Assembly (NCBI GenBank): GCA_943362175.1
Contig: CALRIU020000024.1
Location: 1 to 64,000, forward strand
Direction: 5' to 3'
DNA: 64,000 nt
Source: UBA4416 sp943362175
GTDB lineage: Bacteria > Bacteroidota > Bacteroidia > B-17B0 > Aurantibacillaceae
The notes below the pieces were generated by a model. The model was not told where the DNA came from. It ran no database searches and saw only the letters and a list, made by a program, of their open reading frames with translations. How positions within the stretch are numbered: position 1 is the first letter of the stretch; every line of letters starts with the position of its first letter. Below are positions 51,066-62,310 of this stretch, in pieces. Both the position numbers and the translations under genes were made by a program.

Positions 51066-54000
51066 ATGTCTGCATTTTCTAATTTACCAACCATTGACCA
51101 GCTGCGGAAGGTACATCCCTTTTTCAAATTCCTGTCGGAAGGGAACCCGATCGCGGAAAAGGCCTTCTTCAAGGACCTGCGTGTCAATCAAAACCAAAGC
51201 AAATCACTCTCAAAACTCGAGCTGGACATTGTTCTGCACCGGAAAATCTCGTTCGAGATCCCGGGTACCGGGGGCATCATCGTGAGCCTCAATAGCCAGG
51301 ACCAGGAAACCGTTTTTGAGATGAACATCAACCTGAAGTGGAAAGTACTCGATTACGTCCCTGACTTTAGCCTGGCCACATTCGGAGATACGGGCCGGCA
51401 GGCTTTCGACTTCGCCTTAAAATTATTCAACTTCAAAGACGATGATCTCCTTCGGAATATTTTAAGCCGTCTGCTTGCCAACGAATCAGATGCCAATGCG
51501 CTGATCAGCCAGGTCAATGATTTCGGGAACGGCGCCTTCCAGATCGATCTTTTACAGGACCCTTCCGGCTGGGAAGATGCCATTGACGCCATCATGTCTG
51601 TCAAAGACAGCGGGAATATCGATTTGCTGGAATTCGTTTTTCAGAATTTCATTAACGCTGATTCCTTTGAAAGCATCATTGACAACCTCAAAACGTATTT
51701 GCTCAAACCTGAATTTGAATTTGATTACAAGCACTTACTGGAATTACTGTATCCCGAGATCATGGTATCTCTCGATACTATTTCTTTCGGAGTGGAGTTC
51801 CCAAGAAAATACCTCCAGCCTGTGTTCACTAATTTCACGGATTATCCAAACGCCGATCCTCAGACCCAACCGGGAGATATACTGCCTGATCCGTATTTAA
51901 GCAAAATAGCAATCGACTATAACACGGTTATCTTAACGGATCTGAAAAGCTTTGAATTTGACGCGCCGGATAATATCCGATTCTACAAGTCAAAGATCGG
52001 TAATACGAATTTTACCCTTTCAGCGAACGGCATCAAGCTCGACCTCTCCCGTACCACCAACATTCCTGAAGCCACAGCCGACGGGCGCCCTAGTGATTTT
52101 ATCGGTGTATATATCACCGAAGGTTCTATCGGTTTCCCAACCGATTGGGGGCATAATGCTCCCGACGTTCCGCCTTCTACAGCGGAGCTTTTCGTCAGCA
52201 ACCTGCTCGTGGGTACCGGCGGCATCTCCGGCACGATTGGCATGCGCCCTACTGGGTCAAATACAACCGGACTCATCCAACTGAAATTCGGAAGTAAATT
52301 CAAAGTGTCCTTATCGGATTTTGAGATCGTGTTCCAACAGAATGCCATCATCAGCTCTTCCATTCACGGGAAGCTGGAAATTCCGGGATTCAAAAATGAA
52401 AACGAGGAACAGGTAGTCATCGACATTGACATTCACATCGGACAAAACGGTGAATTCAACATTGTTGCTGCTGCTGAGCCTCAGATCAAAAAAATCAGCA
52501 TCCCCAAGGCTTTCGATTTCGATATTCAAAGCGCCTTCTTTGGCCGCGAAGCAGGATCCGACGGACGTTTCTACCTGGGTGTAGGCGGCCAGCTCGACAT
52601 CCATCCTCCTGCCCCACTCGGCAGCCTGTTGCCCGACAAGCTCGACATCAAGAAAATGCTGATCTATGATGACGGCAAGTTCGAGTTCGAAGGTGGTAAA
52701 ATCACCTTGCCAAAAGCTTACACGGTGAACTTCGGTGCGGCTACCGTTTCCGTTACGGGTATTCACAGCGGCAACTATGAAAAGAACGGAAGGGATTATA
52801 AATACTTCGGCTTCGACGGTGGCATCAGCGTGAAGCCCTCTGCGGTTGACGCACAGGGCAAGGGCATCAAATTTTATTACACCGTTGACGATGGTACCTT
52901 CGATTGGTTCATTCGCCTGGAAAGTCTGAAAGTGGACATCATCATTCCGGGAGGAGCCAATCCGGAGGATGCAGCCGTTGCGATTAAGGGCTTCCTGTCT
53001 ATCGCCGAGCCGCGTATTCCGAATACGACTCCTCCTCTGTCTGATAAAATGATCGAGTTGCTGAAAAGCGCCCAGGAATACATTGGCGGTGTGGATGTGC
53101 GCATCCCTAAGTTCAGGGGATTGCAGGCCAGCGCCGCCATGCGCTTTACCCCAAAAGTTCCGGCTTTCCTCATCGACCTCGCCATCGAAATGTCGACGCC
53201 GATCCCGCTGGGAGCTACAGGCCTTGGTATCTATGGCTTCCGCGCCCTGCTTGCCAAGCGTTACGTGGCATCCAAAGGAGCAGCCGGTGTTCCGGAAGAC
53301 GGTGAATGGTGGCAGTATTACAAAGCCAAGATCGATCCCGATTATAAGGAAGGGATCCAGGCTTCTAAATTCGACATCAAGGAAGGCTTCAGCCTTGGAG
53401 CCGGCGTCTCGTTGGCAACCTCTTCCGACTCCGGGAAGATCTTTTCTTCCAAATTATTTTTCCTGCTCTCTCTGCCGGATGTCTTCCTGTTCCAGGGACA
53501 GGCACAGTTCCTGAAAGAGCGCATTGGCATCGATGCCAATCCCGATCCTCCCTTCTTTGCCATTATCGCCATTACCAAACACTCTGTGGAAGCAGGCTTT
53601 GGCGTGAACTACAAGCTGCGTGAAGACGGCAAGATCGTGACCGTTGACGGTGTGATTGAGCTGGGATTCTTCTGGGGAAGCTCGTCTTCCTGGTACGTCA
53701 ACGTAGGCCGCGAAACGCCTGAGGACAGAAGGATACAAGCCAGGCTCTTCGATATCCTTAACATGTATTTCTACCTGATGATCTCATCGGGAGGATTAAG
53801 ACTGGGGGCCGGTGTGAAATTCGAGTTGGTTAAAAAATTCGGCCCGATCAGTGCCGAGCTGAAAGCCTACATCGACACCTTCGGCAAGTTCAGTAAACGC
53901 CCACGCCAGATCGGTGGCGCCATCAAGCTTGGAGGCACCGTAGGCATCAAGGTTTGCGGCCTGGGCTTCTCCGTTTCTGGCGCTGCCACACTCGCCGCAG

Positions 54001-57000
54001 AGGCTCCGAAACCACACGTGGTCACCGGTGAATTTGAAGTGTGTGTGAAAGTACTGAAGAAAGAGCGCTGTGTGCGTTTCGAGCTTACCTGGTTCTTCAA
54101 CGAGGACCTGTTGATGATCCCGAACTCGCTGATTGGCGCCAACTCCGGTGAAGGAGATGACCGCGACATGAACGATGTGCGCAAGGCAGCCAAAATGACT
54201 AACATGGTAACGGGAGAGACCTATGCGCTCAGCCATACAACCGGCGCCGGCAGCATTCCTGCACCCGGTACCTGGATCACCGGTGGCAGTGATGATTACC
54301 GGGTTCCAATGGATTCCTTCTTCGACATCGAATTCAAAAAGGGTGTTAATATGGTTCCTGCAACCGGAAATAACCTTGGCAAGATCGGCGGGATGTCGAC
54401 ACCTGCAAGCTACATGGAATTTGTTCCGCCGCTTCGTGGTAAATCCGACAGGGTAAGGCACGAGTATTCCCTGAAAGACGTGGAGATCTTTTATTGGGAT
54501 GAGAATGCCGGTCCCGCAGCCTGGAAGCCTTATGACTTTTACAGCGCTCTGCTTCCGATGTATCAAAACGCTACCGGAACGATGGTCAATGCTATTGACC
54601 CGGTGGCGTTGAGCACGATGAAATGGGGCTACTGGCAACAACAGGCTCCGGGGCTTAACAACAAGCTGAGGATCCTGGCTACCAGCCCGCTGTCTTATAC
54701 ATCCACTACAGGAAATGCCTTCAACATCGAAGACATGGGGGTTAATGACTCCACGATCTTCTGTCCGGGAGACCCTATCGGCCATACCTGCGTGACGTTC
54801 CAGGCACAAGACGAGCAACGCCTCTTTGCAGCGGATACCCTGAATTCTCATCAAAACGTGATTTTCCGTGTGACACAGAAAGACGGCGTGGTCTTAAACG
54901 GCATCACCAACATGTACGGCTTGTATGTAGAACCGGAAAGTACGCTGGAAATATTCTTCAACGAGCCGATGAAAGATGTACACCTGGATCTGCGCTCGCA
55001 AGCCACAGAGCTCACCCTGAAGTATTATCAAAGACAGGAAGGGCCTGTTGTGAATGGATTGAATACTTATACCTATGTGCTTGTCGGCACCCAATCGGAG
55101 AACCCGAACAATGGCATGATCGCATATACGCAGCCTGACGGCGCTTTCGACAAGATCGAAATTACCGTAGAGGAATGCAGGGTACAAAAACCGCTCTTCT
55201 GTGTACCTGTGAGCAATCTGAACACGATCCGTACCGATGTCTTCAATTTCATTGAAACGCTGATCCAACAGGGGCACCTGATCCAGCCTTCGGTTGAGCT
55301 GTATGATCAGTATGAAACAGAATACCAGAATTTCTTCGGTTCTACTTTATATCCGGCTCATCCTCAGAGCGGAGACCAGGTGATGCTGACACAAGGATAC
55401 TATTCTCCTTCCGGCCTGAGCTTTACAATCAGCGACAATCACGGCTTCAACGGTCAGTACCAGCTCCTGGTAACCAATGCACCTGTAGGACATACGCTTG
55501 CCGACGCTGTAACGATCACCAGCATTGTACCTGCTTCTTATTCGGGTGGTGCCAACAATGAGTGGACCATCGTCTTCATCTCGAAAAAGAACAATGCGTA
55601 CATCGAGTGCAAGCTCACGATCGGTAAGACCATTGCTTATTGTGTTTCCGATTGCTCGGCCGGACTTTATGAATTGTGCTACCTGAGCCTGGAAGATTAC
55701 CTGCTCAATGAAACGATTCCTGATACCCAGGAACAGCTGGATGCAAACCAGGCCATGTTTGATACAATCAACAAAACCCTGCAGCCTGTATGGAGACCAA
55801 ACACAACTTACGCTATCCGTTTGAAAACGGAAGACCGGATGTTCAGAGAAGGACAGTCCTCAACGGGCGGATTGCAGGCGAACGCGGATATTTACGGATT
55901 CAGAACGGCAGGTCCTGTCGGGCATTTCCACTCCTACCCTCGTTTAGAAAGTGGCACGATCAAGCGCCATGACCGCGATGATTATTCCGCGCTCGACCAG
56001 AAAGGCAGACAGGATGAGTTCCGCTTAAGCTCCCTGAAGTCTTACATCGATTACGATAAATCCTACCCTAATGCCGATGGCTCACTGGTAAATGCCAAGC
56101 CGCTGTTCTATGAAAATGCGCAGCTCCGTTTGTTCTACCTCTATAACTACGTGTACCAGTTCTACAACGACTGGGTGGATCACGAGCACCAGCCTGCGAA
56201 GATTGCAGAATCCTCACTGGAGATCAGGGTCATTGACCCGGCACCGGTAGCGAATCCACCGGTACAAACGCCGGGAAGCTTTGAGGCGAATATGATTCCG
56301 CACACATTGGCAACAGGTGTTCCGCCTGCACTGATCCATTCGGTGAATAACGATATTGCGTTATTGAATAACCTGCTGGTTGGTGGAAGCTCCTGTGCTG
56401 AGGAAGTTCCGCTCATCCCGATCGATATTTCTTCGGCGAAGGAAGTGGATCTGAAACCGCTGAAATTATATACCGCTCAGTTTGTGGCACACTACAACGC
56501 CCGTATCAACGGAGGATTTGCAACAACGCCGTTTTCATCGGTTGTGCATGCTTATGTCTTCCAGACCTCGCGTTACGCCAATTTCTCAGAACAGGTCAAC
56601 AGCTACATTTTACTGAAAGAAAACAATGTGGCTGTGAAGAAAGCCATTTATCCGCTGGAGCTGCCTGTTGTTCCGAACTATGCACTTGCAGCACAGGTGA
56701 TCAACGATACACTGACGCCTGCACAGGACGTTTTGAAGCAACAATACGCCAACGTGTTCGACAGGCTGGTGCAAGGTGTGTTTGCCCTGGATGCCAATGC
56801 CTTACAGACTGCGGCGACTACGGAATTCAACCTGCTTCACTCGGAAGGACAGCTGAGAGGCATCCTCATCCGGAACCCGGAGCCGTTCAATAATCCGAAA
56901 TTACCACAGGATCAAACAACCCTTGAGGTAAGAACGTTTAACGGAACGGCGTTTGCAAATCCGGAGCTGTTCAGCATTCTGCATTCGCCGGATCGCTCGT

Positions 57001-57152
57001 CCATCTTCATCACTCCTTCGGATATGAGCTTCGGCATGGATGAGACAGCGTCACTTCAATTCACGTTCACATACAAAACCTATAATGGAATCCTGTTCGA
57101 GGATGCCGCTGAAGAAATCATAGAAATCAATTTAAATAACCACCAGATTTAA
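51066..57152 (+). CDS. giant-cluster protein 3 (2028 residues), beta-rich, unknown function
   Basis: I do not recognise this protein. It starts MSAFSNLPTIDQLRKVHPFF with no signal peptide. The first 1050 residues are long amphipathic strands and turns with repeated glycine-containing pieces (GISGTIGMRPTGS, FYLGVGGQLDIHPPAPLGS, GLGIYGFRALLAKRYV near 718, EGFSLGAGVSLATSS near 780, LRLGAGVKFELVKKFGPISA). They look like an elongated beta structure; a match to DUF6603-like proteins is worth testing but I cannot confirm it. The C-terminal 900 residues include FRTAGPVGHFHSYPR (about 1612), SYIDYDKSYPNADGSLVNAK (about 1658) and an end of short strands. Several CxC or C-rich loops occur. The gene is 115 bp after P2 and 10 bp before P4. 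Confidence 0.85.
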   Translation: MSAFSNLPTIDQLRKVHPFFKFLSEGNPIAEKAFFKDLRVNQNQSKSLSKLELDIVLHRKISFEIPGTGGIIVSLNSQDQETVFEMNINLKWKVLDYVPDFSLATFGDTGRQAFDFALKLFNFKDDDLLRNILSRLLANESDANALISQVNDFGNGAFQIDLLQDPSGWEDAIDAIMSVKDSGNIDLLEFVFQNFINADSFESIIDNLKTYLLKPEFEFDYKHLLELLYPEIMVSLDTISFGVEFPRKYLQPVFTNFTDYPNADPQTQPGDILPDPYLSKIAIDYNTVILTDLKSFEFDAPDNIRFYKSKIGNTNFTLSANGIKLDLSRTTNIPEATADGRPSDFIGVYITEGSIGFPTDWGHNAPDVPPSTAELFVSNLLVGTGGISGTIGMRPTGSNTTGLIQLKFGSKFKVSLSDFEIVFQQNAIISSSIHGKLEIPGFKNENEEQVVIDIDIHIGQNGEFNIVAAAEPQIKKISIPKAFDFDIQSAFFGREAGSDGRFYLGVGGQLDIHPPAPLGSLLPDKLDIKKMLIYDDGKFEFEGGKITLPKAYTVNFGAATVSVTGIHSGNYEKNGRDYKYFGFDGGISVKPSAVDAQGKGIKFYYTVDDGTFDWFIRLESLKVDIIIPGGANPEDAAVAIKGFLSIAEPRIPNTTPPLSDKMIELLKSAQEYIGGVDVRIPKFRGLQASAAMRFTPKVPAFLIDLAIEMSTPIPLGATGLGIYGFRALLAKRYVASKGAAGVPEDGEWWQYYKAKIDPDYKEGIQASKFDIKEGFSLGAGVSLATSSDSGKIFSSKLFFLLSLPDVFLFQGQAQFLKERIGIDANPDPPFFAIIAITKHSVEAGFGVNYKLREDGKIVTVDGVIELGFFWGSSSSWYVNVGRETPEDRRIQARLFDILNMYFYLMISSGGLRLGAGVKFELVKKFGPISAELKAYIDTFGKFSKRPRQIGGAIKLGGTVGIKVCGLGFSVSGAATLAAEAPKPHVVTGEFEVCVKVLKKERCVRFELTWFFNEDLLMIPNSLIGANSGEGDDRDMNDVRKAAKMTNMVTGETYALSHTTGAGSIPAPGTWITGGSDDYRVPMDSFFDIEFKKGVNMVPATGNNLGKIGGMSTPASYMEFVPPLRGKSDRVRHEYSLKDVEIFYWDENAGPAAWKPYDFYSALLPMYQNATGTMVNAIDPVALSTMKWGYWQQQAPGLNNKLRILATSPLSYTSTTGNAFNIEDMGVNDSTIFCPGDPIGHTCVTFQAQDEQRLFAADTLNSHQNVIFRVTQKDGVVLNGITNMYGLYVEPESTLEIFFNEPMKDVHLDLRSQATELTLKYYQRQEGPVVNGLNTYTYVLVGTQSENPNNGMIAYTQPDGAFDKIEITVEECRVQKPLFCVPVSNLNTIRTDVFNFIETLIQQGHLIQPSVELYDQYETEYQNFFGSTLYPAHPQSGDQVMLTQGYYSPSGLSFTISDNHGFNGQYQLLVTNAPVGHTLADAVTITSIVPASYSGGANNEWTIVFISKKNNAYIECKLTIGKTIAYCVSDCSAGLYELCYLSLEDYLLNETIPDTQEQLDANQAMFDTINKTLQPVWRPNTTYAIRLKTEDRMFREGQSSTGGLQANADIYGFRTAGPVGHFHSYPRLESGTIKRHDRDDYSALDQKGRQDEFRLSSLKSYIDYDKSYPNADGSLVNAKPLFYENAQLRLFYLYNYVYQFYNDWVDHEHQPAKIAESSLEIRVIDPAPVANPPVQTPGSFEANMIPHTLATGVPPALIHSVNNDIALLNNLLVGGSSCAEEVPLIPIDISSAKEVDLKPLKLYTAQFVAHYNARINGGFATTPFSSVVHAYVFQTSRYANFSEQVNSYILLKENNVAVKKAIYPLELPVVPNYALAAQVINDTLTPAQDVLKQQYANVFDRLVQGVFALDANALQTAATTEFNLLHSEGQLRGILIRNPEPFNNPKLPQDQTTLEVRTFNGTAFANPELFSILHSPDRSSIFITPSDMSFGMDETASLQFTFTYKTYNGILFEDAAEEIIEINLNNHQI

Positions 57153-57162
57153 TCAACACACC

Positions 57163-60100
57163 ATGGCTATAGTAAACATTCAGAACTCCCCGCTCTTCCA
57201 ATCCGGGTACACTTACCTGGAAGCAGCAGGATCGTCGGGAGCAGACAAAACAATTGCGGGTTGTCACCTTCGCTGGGACCTGCTGGGCACACTTGGCGAG
57301 AATCACCTGCCTAAAGGCTCGTATGCCCAGAGCGCACCTTACCAAACAAGTTCCGGTTTTAATAAACCGAACGATGTGGTCAACATCTATAAACTCCCTT
57401 TTTTCGGCAGGCATTTCATCGAATGGAACACATCGGTGAAACCTGACTCCAGCGGCACTACCGCCGCAGGAGTGCCGTACTGGGCGATTCTTCTTCCGGT
57501 GGAAAGCAGTACTACCAACGCGGAAACGGAGATGCGGATTTTCTTTACCGATGTGGCCCTGTACAACGCTCTGGCAGCAGCGTATAGTTTCTCCACGCAA
57601 TGGGGAAAGATCCTGGACGAGTATACAGGTATCATCGAGGTATCCTGCACCGGTAAGCTGTCATTCTACTGGCAGTTCCTGTCTTCTGTCGCTGATCCGA
57701 CTGCTAATTCAGGAAATTACTCCATGCGCGTGGAGGCCGTGGGCCTGCCCAATTCACTGGAGCCTGATACGAAGCAGCTGAACTACAGAAACACCCATAG
57801 CAATTATTCCTCGTTTGATTTTTTCAGTGAAAACACCGAGCGCATCCGTTTTGATAAAACAAACAATAAGATCGGGCGCATCCGGGTAATTACCTATGAA
57901 GATTTTATCAGGGAAAGCAATGCCGGAAACGGTGCCTGGCAACAGGTAGGGAGCTTTGCCCTTACCCTCGACAACACCGTTATGGAAAATCGCCTGATGC
58001 CTTCAGACATTCACGGCACCTGGCCTAAATTCAGCATCACGCCCACATCCGGCGAGTTTGCCGTAAATGCCAATAACTACATCGACAGATGGCAGGGGCC
58101 TGGCTATACCTTCGATTCGCTGGATGAAAGTGACAATGACCCGGAAGGACTTCAAACTTTTCTTCATACCTACCTGAAAAAGAGCACAACGGATCCAAGG
58201 GCAGTCGTGTCTTTCCCATCGAACGATCCGGACGACGAGACCTTTCAAACCATGAGCTGCCTGGATATGATCCGCCTGATGTCTCTCGACTTTCATGTGG
58301 CCCGTGTTCTTGGCCTGGGTCACATCGATACAACCTTCGACCGGGGCTACTATCAGAGCTATTATGTATACTGCCTGCAGTACCTCACAAAAAGTGGATT
58401 GGACGCGCCTTACAACGGCACAGTCGACCATTCGCACATTTACATGACCTTGCCGCTCATTTCCCAAAATGACAGCCGCCTGCCTGCTGCTCCTGCATTA
58501 AAAGAGGTGACGTTTGGAGCCGGTATTGATAATGCCACAGGGCAGCCTGCCGTGATCACGGATGCGGATGGTTACACACCACAGGAAAACCTGCGCTTCA
58601 TTAACCTGAACCGTGCGCCGCATGCTTATGAAAAACCGTTCGGCCCGTTCTTCTACGAATCAACAGCCATCGATCTTTCCCGACAAACACAGGCGATTGG
58701 CTATGGCTTGAAATACAAGGAAGTGAATGAAGCCGATTACCGAAAACCGGACCTGAACCACGATTCGGCTTTTGAAGACCGCACGGGTGTTGACGAAACA
58801 ACCATCATTCTTGAAAACGGTGGCCCGAGGCTGTTTACTCACCTCGAGGAGGAGGAAGGCACCCACGCTTACGCGGCTTATGCCATCAACTGGTTCTCCC
58901 GTGTTTCTCCCCTGAGCAACGTTAAACAGGTGACGACGGTGTTCCCGAAGATCACCAGGCTGCTTCCACCTTTCAACTATGCCACACATCTCATCCAGGA
59001 TGAGGATCCGGCTGAAACGGTGATTGCGGAAAAAGCACTGCTGTTCACAACCATTGCCGAACAGGAGCAACTGGCGCTGCTTTCAGCTGAGCCCGACCAG
59101 ACGCTGGTAAGAACCTCCTTCGACTGGAATCACATACAGAACAACGCACATCCTACGGTGAACTATGCTGAATTTTTCTTCCGTGAGCATGATCCGCTGG
59201 TCGTAAAGGGAAAGATCACGGAGGTGATACCGATAGATGCCGAAACGGTATTGGTGAAAACAGGCTCTTACCTGATGACAAGCAGTTTCCCGGCCCAGAC
59301 GGTTGTACCATCGGTGCTTGCAGGACAGGCAACGCGGTTTGCGGGCTCCTTGTTCAGCTCCGGAGAGCAGGGATATTTTATCGAGCAGGTACAGAATCCC
59401 GGCAATGCCCCCTGGTTCAGAGTGAAAGCGCTGAAGCAAAATCAGGCGGTTGCTCCCGATCCTTCCAATCAGAATCAGTTTCTCACACAGGAAACGTTTA
59501 CCTTACCACAGGTTGGAGATCTGTTCTTTGTGATAGAGAACCTGTCGGAAGCTGCCAATTGGGATCTGAAGCATCCACAGCGCGCCTACATCGAAAGGCA
59601 TTATACCAATGCGTCTATCGGCCTTCGCTCTTCTGTTTCCAATGTGGTGAGCTATGGTATTAAAAGCATCCATCAAACCGTTGGCGATACGATTGTTGAG
59701 CTGCATGAGCCTCTCAAAGTGGGCGATGCATCCGGGATCAGCGCCGAATATATGGTTCGTGCAACTATTACCACGCAAACAGCCACACAGCTCAAACTCA
59801 CAGGCGACTGGAGTTTACAGCTTACAAACGGCAATACGATTTACCTCTTCGGCAATACCGCGAATGATGGCATCTACACGGTTTCCGGCACAGTAACGTA
59901 TAGTTCGGGGCAATCAACCGTAAACCTCGTTGAGGCTTTGCCTTCTCCGTCTACTACCGGCGGCTTTGCAAGCTTCAGGGTATTAAGGGAACTGGACGAC
60001 CTGGACACCTTAGCGAACACCATTACCATTCCCGGGCTGTATGCTGCCGAAATAGGCGCTGCTTATGTGGAATACAGAACTGAAAGCGACGGATCACAAA

Positions 60101-62301
60101 CACGCTTTGTCGTTGGCGGGATCACAGCGCCTGTTACCTTCGAACCTCTCCTTGCAGAGAACGGCATGGGCACAGGCTACGTGCAGGTGTTTATGAATCA
60201 TACCCTGGCGGCGCATCCCGACCCACGCATCAGCTGGTACAAAGGAACCATCCGCTTAAAAACAGTGGCCGGCGATACACAGTCCTATCCTGTTTCCTAC
60301 ATCGGTAACCTCACATCGACGAGCACATCAGGCCTTGCCCTGGTAATCCAGGATCCCGGCTTCACGGCCGAAGATCCGGCGAATCCGGGAAGCGGCGATC
60401 TGTATACCATCGACCTGGATGCCATTAGTGCTACAGGCAATTACCATCCTTCCTACAAGCTGTATCTGCCTTATTCGAATGGCTTGTACCCTGTTTCAGG
60501 CGCGCCGGTAGCTCCTTCCGGAGTTCATTTCGACGAGGCGGCGACGCTGCCTGTTCTCAACGATCCGGCAGTGAGCAACAAGAAGACCTTTATGTCGGTA
60601 CGCTCTGTGGACGTTGTTGAAAATGTGAGCTCTTACCTTGCTCCGCCTTCCACCCTGCTGGCGCAGAAAATCACCGTGCCTGTAGCGCCTGGCTTACCGC
60701 AGGGGCCCTTGTATGCCACCAGGCCGGATTTCTACGGCAAGAGCACTTATACCTTCGATACGCAGGTGGATACAACGGGCGGCCGATCGCCTTATGCGCT
60801 TGTCTTCCTGAAATCCACCAACGATAAACTGCTGGATGTACTTTATAAAAAAGAAACGCAGGGTCTGATCAAACAAGCCTGGAGTGAACTGTCGCCCGGG
60901 GTACAGCTCGATCCGCAGCTCTGGAAAATCCTGATCAACGGAATCTCAGAGCCCGGAAGCCCGGCAGAGTTTGCCGTGTATACCAGCACAGCCGGAACCT
61001 TCCAATGGCCGATGCCTGATAATGAGAGTTTCTACATCCCGTTTGAAACCAATATTCCGATTGAGCTGCTGACCGATCCTGAGTTGTTTTATCTATTCAA
61101 AGCATCACAGAATTTTTCACTCTCGGCAAGCTATACTGTATACGGACGTACGATAACGGCAGCAGAGCTTTTGAAAAGAGCCGTGAGCGATTGCTTCATT
61201 CCGTTGAATGAGCAGCCTCCGTTGTTCATGCACCTGAAAACGGGCAGACAAACGTCTTCCGCTCCTTCCGTGATCCGCGACACGAATGGCCTTCTGCTCG
61301 ATCCTCAAACGAACGATATTTACCCGATGGTACGTAAGTATGAGCTGGATGACCAGACCTATGTACGCTTCACGGATTATACCCTCGACGGCGCTTCGAA
61401 CTGCCTGTATTTTTACCGCGCGATGGAGATGGACGACAAGTTCAAATTCAGTGAGGTGAGTGATACGCTTGGTCCTGTGGTGATGGTGAACTCCTTTTAT
61501 CCCGAGAGGCCTCAGATCCGAAAAGTGCTGACGCGCCTGGAAAATCCTTCGGAAGAAATTCCGGCAGGCGTTGTGTTCGAGCTCAATCCATACAGCGAAA
61601 CCGAAAAGATCTCGAAGCTGGACATTTACCGCTCCATTGGTGAAACGGATGCACTCAGCACCCGTACCATGACCAAAGTAAAAACCATAGCATGGGGAGA
61701 TCCGCTGGTCGATGATTTTGCGAACGATGCTTTTCCGCTTTTCGGCGAAGACCTGGTGTACAGGCTGGTAGCGGTGCGCGATGTCAAAGATGTACGCGAT
61801 GTATTAGGCGCTGCGGAGGCAGAGGTTGTGGAGATCCCTTCCCACCCTTCCGATATGGTCAAAGCCACACTCATTGATGTGGTCAATCCGGTAGCTCCCG
61901 ACCTGGAGTTTGTGATAGGTGGCGTTACGGGTGACGAGTACAGCAATGTGCTGATCAGCTGGCAAACAACCTGCTACAACGGAAGCTATTCCCTGCAGAA
62001 GATGAATGATTCCGGTAACTGGGTAGAAATCTATCACACATCACAAAAAACCGGCACGGTGAGCTATCCTCCATTTGCCGGCGGTGTTCCTGATTTTGTA
62101 ACCCATACGGCAACAAGTCTGCTCCCGCGGAAAAATGAAGATGATCAATTGATCTATCACCGCTTCAGGGTACAGGTAGAGAACTCATCGGGGCTTTTCA
62201 ACCTGCAGGACAACGTCTTTATCCTGCAACAGTTTGAGCTCGCACAGGAAGATGGTGGAAATATTAACCTGGAAGATAATTCCGGATCACTTTTAGTCTG
62301 A
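57163..62301 (+). CDS. giant-cluster protein 4 (1712 residues), unknown function with C-terminal fibronectin-like region
   Basis: I do not recognise this protein. It has no signal peptide. The N terminus has TIAGCHLRWDLLGTLGENHL and PKGSYAQ near residues 30-55, then beta-rich sequence. A middle part contains YVEYRTESDGSQTRFVVGGI and several short Ig-like stretches. Residues about 1445-1560 (SKLDIYRSIGETDALSTRTM, FGEDLVYRLVAVRDV) and about 1590-1690 (VLISWQTTCYNGSYSLQKMN ... YHRFRVQVENSSGLF) look like fibronectin type III modules. No catalytic motif is visible. It follows P3 by 10 bp and is followed by the structured element at 62311-62402 and P5. Confidence 0.85.
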   Translation: MAIVNIQNSPLFQSGYTYLEAAGSSGADKTIAGCHLRWDLLGTLGENHLPKGSYAQSAPYQTSSGFNKPNDVVNIYKLPFFGRHFIEWNTSVKPDSSGTTAAGVPYWAILLPVESSTTNAETEMRIFFTDVALYNALAAAYSFSTQWGKILDEYTGIIEVSCTGKLSFYWQFLSSVADPTANSGNYSMRVEAVGLPNSLEPDTKQLNYRNTHSNYSSFDFFSENTERIRFDKTNNKIGRIRVITYEDFIRESNAGNGAWQQVGSFALTLDNTVMENRLMPSDIHGTWPKFSITPTSGEFAVNANNYIDRWQGPGYTFDSLDESDNDPEGLQTFLHTYLKKSTTDPRAVVSFPSNDPDDETFQTMSCLDMIRLMSLDFHVARVLGLGHIDTTFDRGYYQSYYVYCLQYLTKSGLDAPYNGTVDHSHIYMTLPLISQNDSRLPAAPALKEVTFGAGIDNATGQPAVITDADGYTPQENLRFINLNRAPHAYEKPFGPFFYESTAIDLSRQTQAIGYGLKYKEVNEADYRKPDLNHDSAFEDRTGVDETTIILENGGPRLFTHLEEEEGTHAYAAYAINWFSRVSPLSNVKQVTTVFPKITRLLPPFNYATHLIQDEDPAETVIAEKALLFTTIAEQEQLALLSAEPDQTLVRTSFDWNHIQNNAHPTVNYAEFFFREHDPLVVKGKITEVIPIDAETVLVKTGSYLMTSSFPAQTVVPSVLAGQATRFAGSLFSSGEQGYFIEQVQNPGNAPWFRVKALKQNQAVAPDPSNQNQFLTQETFTLPQVGDLFFVIENLSEAANWDLKHPQRAYIERHYTNASIGLRSSVSNVVSYGIKSIHQTVGDTIVELHEPLKVGDASGISAEYMVRATITTQTATQLKLTGDWSLQLTNGNTIYLFGNTANDGIYTVSGTVTYSSGQSTVNLVEALPSPSTTGGFASFRVLRELDDLDTLANTITIPGLYAAEIGAAYVEYRTESDGSQTRFVVGGITAPVTFEPLLAENGMGTGYVQVFMNHTLAAHPDPRISWYKGTIRLKTVAGDTQSYPVSYIGNLTSTSTSGLALVIQDPGFTAEDPANPGSGDLYTIDLDAISATGNYHPSYKLYLPYSNGLYPVSGAPVAPSGVHFDEAATLPVLNDPAVSNKKTFMSVRSVDVVENVSSYLAPPSTLLAQKITVPVAPGLPQGPLYATRPDFYGKSTYTFDTQVDTTGGRSPYALVFLKSTNDKLLDVLYKKETQGLIKQAWSELSPGVQLDPQLWKILINGISEPGSPAEFAVYTSTAGTFQWPMPDNESFYIPFETNIPIELLTDPELFYLFKASQNFSLSASYTVYGRTITAAELLKRAVSDCFIPLNEQPPLFMHLKTGRQTSSAPSVIRDTNGLLLDPQTNDIYPMVRKYELDDQTYVRFTDYTLDGASNCLYFYRAMEMDDKFKFSEVSDTLGPVVMVNSFYPERPQIRKVLTRLENPSEEIPAGVVFELNPYSETEKISKLDIYRSIGETDALSTRTMTKVKTIAWGDPLVDDFANDAFPLFGEDLVYRLVAVRDVKDVRDVLGAAEAEVVEIPSHPSDMVKATLIDVVNPVAPDLEFVIGGVTGDEYSNVLISWQTTCYNGSYSLQKMNDSGNWVEIYHTSQKTGTVSYPPFAGGVPDFVTHTATSLLPRKNEDDQLIYHRFRVQVENSSGLFNLQDNVFILQQFELAQEDGGNINLEDNSGSLLV

Positions 62302-62310
62302 TAAAAAAAT

